64,000 nt of DNA from Nitrospira japonica (GCF_900169565.1 NZ_LT828648.1:1924876-1988875), one strand, 5' to 3'. Positions 7,791 to 16,113 are shown, counted from the first letter of the stretch. Numbers and translations: made by a program. The notes: a model not told the origin generated them from the sequence alone.

Positions 7791-9539
7791 CTATTGGTAG
7801 TCCTCATTCAACGAGTTCAAGAAGGAGGTTAAAGCCGGAAGGTCGCCGGCCGTCAGGGCGATGCCTTGAATCTGAATATCCCCGTTTCGCAAAGTCCCAG
7901 CTCGCGCTTGATCGGATGTGCCCCGATAGAACTGCAGGACATTACCTAATCCATCGAACTGTCCGGTATGCATGTATGGGGCAGAATGGCCAAGGTCGCG
8001 CAATCCCGGGGTCTTGAACCGTGCTATTGCCCGATCCAAAAGCACGGCGTTTGAGAGCGGACAAGGTTGCTGATCATCGCAGAGGATGGCTGTGATCTTA
8101 GCCTGGGGAGCCGGCATGTCGGGATTGGCAAATACGTTCCATGCCCCGAGATCCGTCAGTGCCGGGTTGGCCAAGACGGGGATTTCTCGGAAGGGCTCCG
8201 ATGCGTTCGGATGATTTTCTGTTGCAGGAAGGTACGCGTTGTAGTTCGCGTCACGTGTGGCAAGGTTAGGTATGACAAGTCCAGAGAATTGGCCGGATCC
8301 ATGAATGAGATCGTACTCTCTCTGAGTAGTCCCAGTATTGTGCAGTGTGAAATCCGTAAAGTTGGGAGCGGGGTGACAGGCCAGACAGTTACCGATCTTG
8401 CCTGCTGTCAACTCAGCAGGTGACGCTGGAATCGCAGCCGGCTCTGAAAGAAACATTTTCAAGCCTTGTAACTCCACTGCCCCAAAGACAAACGGCTGGG
8501 AATGGAACTGAAACTGGCCATCAGTTCTGTTCGGATTGGAGGTGACAAATTGCAATGTGCCGGCCAGCTCACGGGTTTGAATTAACTGCAGTAACCGCCG
8601 GCTGTAATCCATAGGAGTTTCGTTCGGATCCGGCTGCTGGGCCAGAGCATTGATCGTGAGGAAGACGTCAAAGGGGGAACGGATCAAGGCACCGTTGTCG
8701 TCCGTTTGTGAGAACAGGAGCCCGTTTACATAGGCGGCCACGACCTTCACCACAGCATCGAAAATCTCCTGATCCGTTCCTGAGCCGACTAAGACACGGA
8801 ATTCTGGTGGGAGACGAGACTCATCGGGGATCGCAGGATTGTTCCCTGTGAACAAGATCCGATAGGATAATCCGTCGAATTCACCGGTTGGATCGAACGA
8901 TCCGTCGTCCCCTCGAATGACGCGGGCGACGTGTGCGACGGCTTGTGCACGCTCTCCCGGCAACCATCCGAAGTTTCTTCCGGTAAAAGTTGCCGCGACA
9001 AGATCTTCCATCGAATTGAATTCCGTATCAAGATGGAAAAGGACGCCTCCTGGTCGATCCAAGGTCGAATTGACGAGCGGGGGAGAATTTCTGGGCGTAT
9101 GTGTCTTCCCATCCGCTCTTGCGGGGATGGGACTTCGGCGTGCGAAGTCTGCATAGGTTCGCATCCCGCCGCCGGGTGCGGTCAGGACGTCGTCGACAAA
9201 GTGGCAGGAGCGACAGTTCATCGATAGACCATTGAAAGGGCCGGGACTGATGGGAACGCCCGGAGTCATGGTCTCCACGTCTGCAACGACGGGATCACCA
9301 ATATTGGGATTGTTGATGTTCCCTCCATTGTCCACATATACGCTGAAGGCTTGTGCCAACCTTGTGTCCATGAACAACCGCTCGCCGACAGCTTCTTGGG
9401 CTCCCGGAGTACCTGTGGTTTGTACATTGGCCGTCCCGCTTCCGGAATCTCCTCCTCCCGAGCACCCCGTAGCACCGAGATACACAAACAGCCATAGAAA
9501 TAAAACGGAAAGAATTCGCGTAGGCCATTGACGGCTCAT
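7791..9539 (-). CDS. Di-haem cytochrome c peroxidase/MauG-family lipoprotein
   Basis: Predicted outer-membrane or periplasmic lipoprotein of the bacterial CCP/MauG family. The signal peptide ends in LGATGC with lipidated C26. Two c-type haem motifs are present: C109RSCH and C385LACH. The C-terminal segment HSAPYMHTGQFDGLG is typical of the family. These enzymes reduce peroxide or oxidise partners with electrons from small carriers. ATG 9539 was chosen because AGAGGA lies 7 bases upstream; the frame is open to 9716. It is last in a same-strand series with a porin, a lipoprotein, an FMN protein and a membrane protein. The physiological substrate cannot be read from sequence. Confidence 0.85.
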   Translation of the reverse strand: MSRQWPTRILSVLFLWLFVYLGATGCSGGGDSGSGTANVQTTGTPGAQEAVGERLFMDTRLAQAFSVYVDNGGNINNPNIGDPVVADVETMTPGVPISPGPFNGLSMNCRSCHFVDDVLTAPGGGMRTYADFARRSPIPARADGKTHTPRNSPPLVNSTLDRPGGVLFHLDTEFNSMEDLVAATFTGRNFGWLPGERAQAVAHVARVIRGDDGSFDPTGEFDGLSYRILFTGNNPAIPDESRLPPEFRVLVGSGTDQEIFDAVVKVVAAYVNGLLFSQTDDNGALIRSPFDVFLTINALAQQPDPNETPMDYSRRLLQLIQTRELAGTLQFVTSNPNRTDGQFQFHSQPFVFGAVELQGLKMFLSEPAAIPASPAELTAGKIGNCLACHPAPNFTDFTLHNTGTTQREYDLIHGSGQFSGLVIPNLATRDANYNAYLPATENHPNASEPFREIPVLANPALTDLGAWNVFANPDMPAPQAKITAILCDDQQPCPLSNAVLLDRAIARFKTPGLRDLGHSAPYMHTGQFDGLGNVLQFYRGTSDQARAGTLRNGDIQIQGIALTAGDLPALTSFLNSLNEDYQ

Positions 9540-9771
9540 AGGCATTCCTCTTTCTGATGGAATGTTGCAAATCTTTGTGAAAACACTATCTCGGCCTGCA
9601 TGCATCGGGTCTTTATCTTTCTGATATACGACGACGCCGAGAGACGATGCGAAAAACGATGCGAAAAACAATGTCATGTCCATTATCGACCGGAGAACCA
9701 TGCAGATATGCTCCATTCATCCGATTCAGCAGTTGCGTCCATTGATTTCTGACATCGTCATGGAGATTCCA
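9540..9771. other. Leader of the peroxidase gene with a 12-bp tandem repeat
   Basis: No convincing gene is seen here. The stretch precedes the minus-strand peroxidase gene and probably holds its promoter or mRNA leader. It contains an exact tandem duplication of CGATGCGAAAAA at 9645-9656 and 9657-9668. The peroxidase frame stays open through most of this region but without a Shine-Dalgarno or family similarity. Confidence 0.4.
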
Positions 9772-9906
9772 CTAGCCACCGCCGCTGATGGTGAGTAGGC
9801 GCTGCATCAAGATGCCCACAAAAAAATAGCCTAAGATCAGCAACTGTGATCTCGGGCTCTGGGTGATAACCTCTGGCCGCTCGGCATGGTAAAAGGACGG
9901 ATAGCG
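9772..9906 (-). other. Open frame with a membrane segment but no start codon
   Basis: Immediately after the stop of the membrane protein at 9912, a minus-strand frame runs 44 codons to TAG. It encodes a polar N-terminal part (RYPSFYHAERPEVITQSPRS) and a hydrophobic helix (QLLILGYFFVGILMQRLL). The composition is that of a one-helix membrane peptide. However, the codon before the first Arg is TAG and there is no ATG or GTG ahead of the helix; only TTG is available. It is either a small gene with a damaged start, the remnant of a longer C-terminus, or chance. Confidence 0.25.
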
Positions 9907-9911
9907 CTATC

Positions 9912-10430
9912 TCATCGATCCTCGTTCGTTTTTCCCGACATCAGCGGCTGCTCTAATACCCACATCTCGTAGAGAGGAATGGCCATCATGATAAGAAACC
10001 CGACGGTCATGAATACATCCCCCATCAGCATGGTTAGGAAGAACAGAGGCGAGACGTAGCTGATCAGCCAAGGTGACAGCAAATCCAACATCACTCCGCC
10101 GAACGCCATCCAGGTGGTCCCTATCTTGATCGCTGAGGTTGTGGCCGTGAGATAAAGAACATGGGCAAGGATGATGAAGACAACCGGCATTGTAAAAAGG
10201 TGAAAGTGAGTAACTTCCGCCAACTCCCGAAATGACATCGGCTCTCCAAACGTGGAGTCGGACCCTCGATAATGGTCGGCGATGCCTTGCGGAGATAGGC
10301 CGGTCATACTGTGTGCCCAGAGGAATGAAAAGGTGAATCCGGCCAAGATTAAAAATAAGAACAGCGTATACAGGAGCCGTATCTGTTTGTCGGAATCGCG
10401 AAGTCGAAACCGGGTATTAAAATTACGCAT
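9912..10430 (-). CDS. Four-helix membrane protein with histidines in helix 2
   Basis: Not assigned to a named family. The 172 residues predict four membrane helices at roughly 18-38, 73-95, 104-124 and 126-150. Helix 2 carries H75, H77 and H90, and H40 ends helix 1; such spacing could bind b-type haem, which is inference only. ATG 10430 was chosen (AGGAAGG 14 bases upstream); a TTG at 10472 would overlap the preceding gene. It lies directly downstream of the FMN-binding protein gene and upstream of the di-haem peroxidase, so a role passing electrons across or along the membrane is plausible. Confidence 0.65.
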   Translation of the reverse strand: MRNFNTRFRLRDSDKQIRLLYTLFLFLILAGFTFSFLWAHSMTGLSPQGIADHYRGSDSTFGEPMSFRELAEVTHFHLFTMPVVFIILAHVLYLTATTSAIKIGTTWMAFGGVMLDLLSPWLISYVSPLFFLTMLMGDVFMTVGFLIMMAIPLYEMWVLEQPLMSGKTNEDR

Positions 10431-10449
10431 TCGATACAGCGCACCTTCC

Positions 10450-11127
10450 TCAGTTGCCGAAAAGCATGCCAAAAAATCCCTTCTCGGCCTTCCGAGCAGC
10501 TACACTGTCACTGCCCAATCCAATCGGTTTGAGATAGTATTCATCGATCAGTACAAGGACGCGTTTGACTCCGGCGCTAAATGAACGAACTGACATCGTG
10601 GCGCCGCTGATATTAATGATGTCTCTATTGATACGAATAGGGTCACTGACCGTCTTGCCTTCGTACTGGGCGTTAAAGCGCTTGGTTCGGACTTCACTAC
10701 CTCTGGCCTCTCGAAACACCAACAATTCCACATTGGTGCATGCACCGGTAGGATCGACACCAACCATGTATGTCATGGGTTTGTGTTTGCCGATGGTGTT
10801 CTGGATCATCGCATACCCATCAATCTTTGTACCTGTTTCGCCGATGAATACCTCAAACCCTTCCTCTGGAAATTTCCAGCCGATGCGTTCTTCTATCTGG
10901 TTCTTCTTCTCTGGGGTCAGATGTATAGAGTCTTTCCGAATCCTCTCCGATGTGGGAAACATAAGCTTCAATGCATCGTCTTCCGTGAGGAACACCTCTG
11001 CATGGCTCATCTCCTGTTCGGTGAGGTAACGCTTCAACTCGGCATCCCAGATCCGCTCGGCCCATGCGGTCGAAGGAGCCAGAAGTGCAGCCAACAATAT
11101 GACAAACGGCCAGGTGCGTACGGTCAT
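10450..11127 (-). CDS. Periplasmic FMN-binding (ApbE-flavinylated) protein
   Basis: A secreted 225-residue protein with a Sec signal (cleavage after about residue 23, STAWA). The C-terminal half is an FMN_bind domain as in NqrC and RnfG. The motif S174-G-A-T177 is the site where ApbE attaches FMN through a phosphoester to threonine. An apbE gene lies 3 kb away (14225), which supports covalent flavinylation. The start ATGA overlaps the stop of the lipoprotein gene, so the two are translationally coupled. It probably acts as a one-electron carrier on the outer face of the inner membrane or in the periplasm. Confidence 0.85.
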   Translation of the reverse strand: MTVRTWPFVILLAALLAPSTAWAERIWDAELKRYLTEQEMSHAEVFLTEDDALKLMFPTSERIRKDSIHLTPEKKNQIEERIGWKFPEEGFEVFIGETGTKIDGYAMIQNTIGKHKPMTYMVGVDPTGACTNVELLVFREARGSEVRTKRFNAQYEGKTVSDPIRINRDIINISGATMSVRSFSAGVKRVLVLIDEYYLKPIGLGSDSVAARKAEKGFFGMLFGN

Positions 11128-11582
11128 GTCGTGGCGCAGCCTTTCTGATTCAATGTGGTTTTGATTCGATCCATGACCATGGTCTCGGATTCTTCCGACG
11201 GGTCAATCGGCCACCATTTTGTAGCCTCCTGCGTTATCCCCCCCTTGAGGTGCCACCGTTGGCGTGTTTCCAACACACTGACCGACACCACGTCATTCAG
11301 CGGCTTAAGCGCGACGGTCATGCGTGCCCGTTCTCGATTTCCAAATCCTTCCCGTTGAAACATGCCATAGGCGCGTTCCGCACCTTCCATTTCGACCCAG
11401 TTGGTCTCGATCAAGCCTTTCTCCTTGCTTTGGACTTGTATCGGTCGATCTTTTACCGATTCTAGAACCGCATCCCAGGCGATATCGTATGAGCATACGA
11501 AGTATTGGTCTTTGGCCCCGCTCATCGATGCACAGCCGGAACACATGAGTAAACCGATGATCACGAGAGCGGCTCTTTGCAC
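11124..11582 (-). CDS. Small lipoprotein of the flavinylation operon
   Basis: A 152-residue predicted lipoprotein: signal MQRAALVIIGLLMCSGC with lipobox CSGC. The mature part (YDIAWDAVLESV, KEKGLIETNW) resembles in style the BamC/NlpB-like alpha-beta lipoprotein domains, but I cannot assign a family firmly. It overlaps the FMN-binding protein gene by 4 bases and follows the porin gene after a strong hairpin. Co-expression with the flavoprotein suggests it anchors or assembles part of the same complex. Confidence 0.7.
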   Translation of the reverse strand: MQRAALVIIGLLMCSGCASMSGAKDQYFVCSYDIAWDAVLESVKDRPIQVQSKEKGLIETNWVEMEGAERAYGMFQREGFGNRERARMTVALKPLNDVVSVSVLETRQRWHLKGGITQEATKWWPIDPSEESETMVMDRIKTTLNQKGCATT

Positions 11583-11593
11583 GGATGCTCCCC

Positions 11594-11635
11594 GGAGGTT
11601 GTGAGCCTTTCCCAGAAGAAAGGCTCACAACCTCC
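11594..11635 (-). terminator. Perfect 18-bp intercistronic hairpin
   Basis: GGAGGTTGTGAGCCTTTC (11594-11611) is exactly complementary to 11618-11635, with a 6-nt loop. It lies between the porin stop (11640) and the start of the lipoprotein gene (11582). There is no T-run in either direction, so it may work as an mRNA processing or stabilising element that lets the porin be expressed more strongly than the downstream genes, rather than as a complete terminator. Confidence 0.5.
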
Positions 11636-11639
11636 TGTC

Positions 11640-13157
11640 TTAGAAATACGTTGCGGCCGAGATGACAAATGCGTTGTCATGGATTCGTTGTTGCGTGACG
11701 GGATTGAAAGCCATCGGCTGGTATTGGTAGCTCATCTTGAATACTGCATCCTCTATGGGTCGATAGTTCAACCCAAAAGAGATCTGCTCCAAATTGCCCC
11801 ATCCGCCAGTTCCATTGGTATTGTCCAAATTGGTGTTCACCCTGTCATATCTGATCACGGCAGTAAAAGTTGATCCCTCGCCGAATCGTTTGGGGGACAG
11901 CTTGGTCAAGAAAGAGGGCATAAAATGATAATTGCCCTGTATGTAGTAGCCCATCCCTCGCTGAGTGGGGGTGCCCTGTCCACTGTTGCCTGGGATCCCC
12001 GTGAGCACTGTGCCCGGTGCAAAGCCGATCGTGTTGCCCTGAACGGCCCGAGAATTTCCTCTCGCATAAGACCAGGCTGCCTCTCCAATCAACTCGAACG
12101 GACCGCGTTGAAATGTCCAGTCGATAGCCGTGATATTCAGTGGATTGTAATTGCTTGAGTTGTTGTTCGCATTTCCAAAGTAGGTCGATCCGGCGACCTC
12201 CATACCCAACATCGGGCTGTAGGCCAGACGTCCAACCACCGCTTTGCCGTTGTTGATATCGGCACCATCATGGCCGGAACAAGTCCGTTGGCGACCGTCT
12301 CGCGTGCCTTCCTGTTCGCTAACCAGAGGGGTTCCGTCGGCGCCATATCCGCAAGGGCCGGTTGTAAAATAAAACTCATAGTCTATCTTCCCGGTTCGTC
12401 CGGGATAGAAGGTGCCATAGAAACCGGCGCCTGTTTCCGACATGGTGGTCGGAACAATAAATTGGGCCACCAGCGGACGATCGGTTAAGTCGTTCAAAGG
12501 CGAATCGTGCAAGAGGTTAAATTTTCCGACTGGAAGCAATAGGATGCCGGCTCGAAGGTTGAAGGATTCCTTCACGAGATAGTCGATGTGCGCGAACTCA
12601 AGGCCGGTTTCGATTTCATTCTCGGAACTTTCGCGAATGCCGTGCTCGATTTCAAGTTCTGCCGCAAACTTCACGTGTTCTGTTACGTCGGCATAGAAAA
12701 AGGGAACAAATCGTTGCTGATCGAAATTATTGGTAATCCCAGGACGTCCATCACCAGCTTCTATGCTGGCTTTTTGCTGAGATCGGAATTGAATGTCCAT
12801 ATAGCCGCCAACGATGGCTTTTGGTGCTGCGACGAACGGCTTTGCATAGACCAACCGCCCTGAACCGGTTGAACCGAATGAAAGAGCAGGCTGTGATTCC
12901 GTGCGTCGTTCACGTCCGACTTCAGGCAACGGGCCGATGCCAGGTTGATCTCGCGGTCCTTCGCTTCGGATGACCTCCGGTCTTTCGACACCTTCAGGCA
13001 ATGTCGAACGTTCGTGTTTTTCGATCTCACGCATGCGCTTTTCCACTGCTTCGTCAACGAGCTTTTTGATATCCTCTGGGGTCATGTTCTCTGCCGACGC
13101 CTGAAATACTGGCAGACTTGCTATGACCAGAACCCCGAGTATTGCCCGAGTCCACAT
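11640..13157 (-). CDS. Outer-membrane porin, phosphate-selective OprO/P type
   Basis: A 505-residue secreted protein. A signal peptide (to about residue 22, VFQASA) is followed by a short charged helix (EDIKKLVDEAVEKRMREIEK) typical of porins that trimerise through a periplasmic coiled coil. The remainder alternates polar and aromatic residues as in a beta-barrel (GGYMDIQFRSQ, FNLRAGILLLPVGKFNLLHD) and ends in the terminal aromatic signature ISAATYF. It is the first gene of a minus-strand series leading into the flavoprotein and peroxidase genes. Substrate is unknown; the family includes anion- and carbohydrate-permeable porins. Confidence 0.8.
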   Translation of the reverse strand: MWTRAILGVLVIASLPVFQASAENMTPEDIKKLVDEAVEKRMREIEKHERSTLPEGVERPEVIRSEGPRDQPGIGPLPEVGRERRTESQPALSFGSTGSGRLVYAKPFVAAPKAIVGGYMDIQFRSQQKASIEAGDGRPGITNNFDQQRFVPFFYADVTEHVKFAAELEIEHGIRESSENEIETGLEFAHIDYLVKESFNLRAGILLLPVGKFNLLHDSPLNDLTDRPLVAQFIVPTTMSETGAGFYGTFYPGRTGKIDYEFYFTTGPCGYGADGTPLVSEQEGTRDGRQRTCSGHDGADINNGKAVVGRLAYSPMLGMEVAGSTYFGNANNNSSNYNPLNITAIDWTFQRGPFELIGEAAWSYARGNSRAVQGNTIGFAPGTVLTGIPGNSGQGTPTQRGMGYYIQGNYHFMPSFLTKLSPKRFGEGSTFTAVIRYDRVNTNLDNTNGTGGWGNLEQISFGLNYRPIEDAVFKMSYQYQPMAFNPVTQQRIHDNAFVISAATYF

Positions 13158-13271
13158 GGGACGCCTCCAGAATTTGAGGGTTAACCGAATTGTCTGACTC
13201 GGGACTCGATGGTCTCTGGTCGTGTAATTATTCTTCAGGTGTATTGTCTAGGCTGAGACATGTCCCTCCTT

Positions 13272-13454
13272 TCAAGAGATGGGCTTAGGAGAAAGGTCGG
13301 ACCATCCTACGATGGCTGTGAAGGGGATAATGACAATCCGTTTGCATCTCTTGCACTTCAACTCCAATCCCTTCTCCAAAACTTTTGCGATTAGCTGACC
13401 GCACTCGCAGCGTGCTTCTTGAACAGAGCAAGCTGAGGAAGAGACATTATTCAT
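13272..13454 (-). CDS. Com-like small zinc-ribbon protein
   Basis: A 60-residue protein with the paired cysteine pattern RCECGQLIAKV and KCKRCKRI, closely resembling phage Mu Com, the zinc-ribbon translational activator of mom. Such solitary Com-like genes occur in many genomes without a Mu prophage. No mom-like or other phage gene is seen here. It is upstream of and on the same strand as the porin gene; a Shine-Dalgarno-like AAAGGAGG overlaps its stop codon. Function in this setting is unknown. Confidence 0.65.
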   Translation of the reverse strand: MNNVSSSACSVQEARCECGQLIAKVLEKGLELKCKRCKRIVIIPFTAIVGWSDLSPKPIS

Positions 13455-13638
13455 AGCGTTGCAGGAACCAATATGTGAAATTGAGAACGATTATTGATAT
13501 TCTATTTGTGCATCTATAGTCAAGACCGGCAATTTCAGCCGGCAGTTCTCGAAAGGGCAAAGATCATTTCGACTACGGATTCCTTAGATGTATGTTGTAT
13601 ATATTCGATTTGTATAATGTTTTATGATTATTTTACGA

Positions 13639-14222
13639 ATGTCATTGGCTCATGCTGTTTTGGCGCAGGGGTGTGCCACGGACCTTGTGGACTGAAGGCG
13701 AAGAAAGTTTAGTAGGAAAATCCCTAGCCGTCGGTCAAGTCACTGCGGTTATCACCGGAGAAACTCAACGAATCTATCCGTCGGCCTTGCGATCATTCGA
13801 ATTGCTCAGCAAACGAACGTTTGAACGGGTTCGTGTGGAGTAGAATCCGATCTCCAGTAATTCATGGTGGCTCTGGCGCCGGGTGACTACGAACTTGTCC
13901 GCGTGCAAATAAGTGAAGGACCTTTCAGTCCATGGCAAATGGGTCTGTCATGTTTTCCATAAATGAGCATGAGCTCACGTATCTGGGTACTTGGCGGTTC
14001 GGAGTCGACTCGCCACGCTACGGGCGGATGGTGCTATTATCCATAGTGCTAAACGAAAGCGATAAGAACCAATTAGCAGAAACCGCGAAGCAGCAATCTG
14101 CTGCGATGGAAGTTCATTCGATGGTAACGACTTTTCCAAGCCTCGCTGAAAGCAAAGCACGGCTGTACGAAGTCATGTCCTATCCCCGGGTTCCTCCGTA
14201 TTTCCAGAATCATCAATGGTAG
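13639..14222 (+). pseudogene. Decayed lipoprotein gene next to apbE
   Basis: Pieces of one sensible protein lie in different frames. Frame of 13639 gives a signal-like MSLAHAVLAQGCA. Frame of 13652 gives VGKSLAVGQVTAVITGETQR to 13840. Frame of 13864 gives ESDLQ-stop-FMVALAPGDYELVRVQ. Frame of 13932 gives SVMFSINEHELTYLGTWRFG to the stop at 14222. Three frameshifts and a TAA (13858-13860) interrupt it. The GDYEL and YLGTW pattern is typical of small secreted or lipoprotein domains. The last segment overlaps the possible apbE start at 14216. Sequencing errors could mimic part of this, but four lesions make decay more likely. Confidence 0.6.
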
Positions 14223-14224
14223 AC

Positions 14225-15301
14225 ATGGCACGAGGCACCGTCCGGAACTCCATGCTGGCTATCGCAATGGCTTCGGCAGTCTTAATATCTGGTTGCAGCG
14301 CCTTTCCTAAGGACAACCAGTCCATAACAGTCACACGTACTCAAATGCATATGGGTACATTGGTGACCATTACAGCCGCGGCGCCCACCGAATCGGTGGC
14401 ATTGGCCGCGTCTACGGAAGGATTTTCCGAGATACACAGACTAGATGTGTTATTGAGCACTTGGATAAGTTCGAGCGAACTCTCCGCTGTAAATGCTGCT
14501 GCCGGAAAAGCACCTGTACGAGTTAGTTCGGATACGTTGCAGATCGTCAAACTGGCCTTGCGGGTAGCCGAATTGACGGACGGCGCATTCAACATTGCGA
14601 TAGGTCCGGCTGTCGACTTGTGGAATGTGATGGAAAGGCAGGACGTTCCCACGGTGGAGGAGTTGGAGCACGTGAGAGATCAAATAGTGCTCAGCGGGGT
14701 GCGGATAGATAATGCCGAACGGACCATTTTTCTGGAACGGGCCGGGATGAGGATTGATGTCGGAGGGATAGCGAAGGGATACGCCGCGGATCGGGCTGTG
14801 ATGCGAATGAAAAAGGCTGGGGCGACCGGTGGAATTGTTGCGCTCTCAGGAGATATTAAGGCGTTCGGTCGATTGCCCAAGGAGAAAAGGGCCACGGTCG
14901 GTATTCAACACCCACGAATGCCCGAAGAGCTGCTTCTTGTAATAGATTTGGATGATGAAGCGATTTCGACAGCAGGAGATTATGAGCGGTATTTTGAACG
15001 GGATGGAGTCCGATATCATCATATCCTTGATCCCGCAACACTTCAGCCTGCCAAGGAATGCCAAAGTGTCTCAATTATCGCGAAGGAAGGCGTCTGGGCT
15101 GACGGTCTCGATACGGGAATATTTGTGCTTGGCCCTGAACGCGGGATGCGCCTGATCGAAAGACTCGGCGACGTGCAGGCTATCATCGTCGATCGGGAGG
15201 GGAAAGTGCATATGTCCGCTGAACTTCGAAAGCGGGTCCGCCTGCATCTGGGAGAGGAAGAACAACCGTGGCAACAGGATACGGTGCTACGACGGCGTTA
15301 G
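14225..15301 (+). CDS. apbE: FAD:protein FMN transferase ApbE
   Basis: Mg-dependent enzyme that splits FAD and attaches FMN to threonine of FMN_bind-domain proteins in the periplasm. The protein is a lipoprotein (signal ending LISGC). Family motifs are present: MGTLVTIT, DGAFNIAIGPAVDLWN, IDVGGIAKGYAADRAV, SGDIKAFG, ISTAGDYERYF followed by YHHILDP, and ADGLDTGIFVLG. ATG 14216 is an alternative start 9 bases earlier that overlaps the decayed gene. The obvious substrate encoded nearby is the SGAT protein at 10450-11127. The 3' end overlaps the opposite exbD gene by 4 bases. Confidence 0.93.
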   Translation: MARGTVRNSMLAIAMASAVLISGCSAFPKDNQSITVTRTQMHMGTLVTITAAAPTESVALAASTEGFSEIHRLDVLLSTWISSSELSAVNAAAGKAPVRVSSDTLQIVKLALRVAELTDGAFNIAIGPAVDLWNVMERQDVPTVEELEHVRDQIVLSGVRIDNAERTIFLERAGMRIDVGGIAKGYAADRAVMRMKKAGATGGIVALSGDIKAFGRLPKEKRATVGIQHPRMPEELLLVIDLDDEAISTAGDYERYFERDGVRYHHILDPATLQPAKECQSVSIIAKEGVWADGLDTGIFVLGPERGMRLIERLGDVQAIIVDREGKVHMSAELRKRVRLHLGEEEQPWQQDTVLRRR

Positions 15302-15672
15302 GATCGCAGCACTTCAAGGCTGACTTGGTGAAAACCCAACCCGCGTACGTCATCGACGACGTTGACGAAGCGCTCTAGCACTGTAATCCTGTCCGCCCGA
15401 ACGAGGACGAGAGATTCCCGAGAATGGCTGATCAATTGGACCTTCAGACCTTCCTGCGATACCGGCTGGTCATTAAGGAACAAACTACCGTCGGAGGAGA
15501 GCGTAATGACAAGCGGGACATCCTTCCGCTCTCCCGATTCTTTCGCTTTTGCCAGGTCGACCGGAATATGTCCCGTTGTGATGAATGTGGCGGTCGTCAT
15601 GACGATGACGAGCAGGACCAGCATCACATCCACGAGGGGGATGACGTTAATCTGATCAATTTCACGTTCCAT
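15298..15672 (-). CDS. exbD: ExbD/TolR-family protein
   Basis: Inner-membrane component of a proton-driven ExbBD/TolQR motor. The single N-terminal helix (PLVDVMLVLLVIVMTT) contains the conserved aspartate of the proton path, D15. A periplasmic domain of about 85 residues follows. The 124-residue length is usual. It overlaps the ExbB gene start-to-stop by 11 bases, so the two form an operon. No TonB or TolA gene lies in the window, so whether the motor energises transport or cell-envelope functions is open; the Fur gene upstream favours iron uptake. Confidence 0.88.
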   Translation of the reverse strand: MEREIDQINVIPLVDVMLVLLVIVMTTATFITTGHIPVDLAKAKESGERKDVPLVITLSSDGSLFLNDQPVSQEGLKVQLISHSRESLVLVRADRITVLERFVNVVDDVRGLGFHQVSLEVLRS

Positions 15673-16087
15673 GCTGCACCTTGTACAGCGTGACGAGTTC
15701 AGAGACCCGCCGGCGCAACAGGTTATTCATGACTACGCAGGGGATAGCCACCAGCAGTCCCACGGCTGTGGCTTTGAGCGCCAGGCTCAAGCCGATCATA
15801 ATGGTATTGACCGCCATCTGACCGGTCGTTCCCATCGTATGAAACGTCAGCATGATCCCAAGAACGGTTCCGAGTAAACCGATGTAGGGGGCATTGGAAG
15901 CTACTGTACCAATGATGACGAGCCGCCTCGTCAGCGCAATCTCGAATACCTGTTGATTGGGATATTGCTTGAGATCGACTCGGCGATAGAAAAGCCAGCG
16001 CTCAACGGCTACCGCGACGCACCAGATACTCAGCAGAAAGAGGAGGCCAATCACTCCGTAGTCCACCGCATGCTTTAGAAAGTCCAT
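15662..16087 (-). CDS. exbB: MotA/TolQ/ExbB proton channel protein
   Basis: A short (141-residue) ExbB/TolQ family member with three hydrophobic segments: an N-terminal helix at about 11-32, and the conserved pair around SNAPYIGLLGTVLGIMLTF and LSLALKATAVGLLVAIPC. The conserved channel residues in the last two helices are kept. It is shorter than the 230-244 residues of enterobacterial ExbB, mainly through a reduced N-terminus and cytoplasmic loop, as seen in many compact ExbB proteins. GGAAGG precedes the start. The operon partner is the overlapping exbD. Confidence 0.88.
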   Translation of the reverse strand: MDFLKHAVDYGVIGLLFLLSIWCVAVAVERWLFYRRVDLKQYPNQQVFEIALTRRLVIIGTVASNAPYIGLLGTVLGIMLTFHTMGTTGQMAVNTIMIGLSLALKATAVGLLVAIPCVVMNNLLRRRVSELVTLYKVQHGT

Positions 16088-16113
16088 CAGTTGCGCCTTC
16101 CAGGGAGTTGAAC

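Noticed and set aside
9645-9668. Tandem 12-bp repeat as a regulatory iteron or CRISPR-like unit
   Set aside because: Only two adjacent units without spacers; probably slippage in a leader sequence.
13526-13542. Hairpin CCGGC/GCCGG in the AT-rich region before the decayed gene
   Set aside because: A 5-bp stem without a T-run; likely chance.
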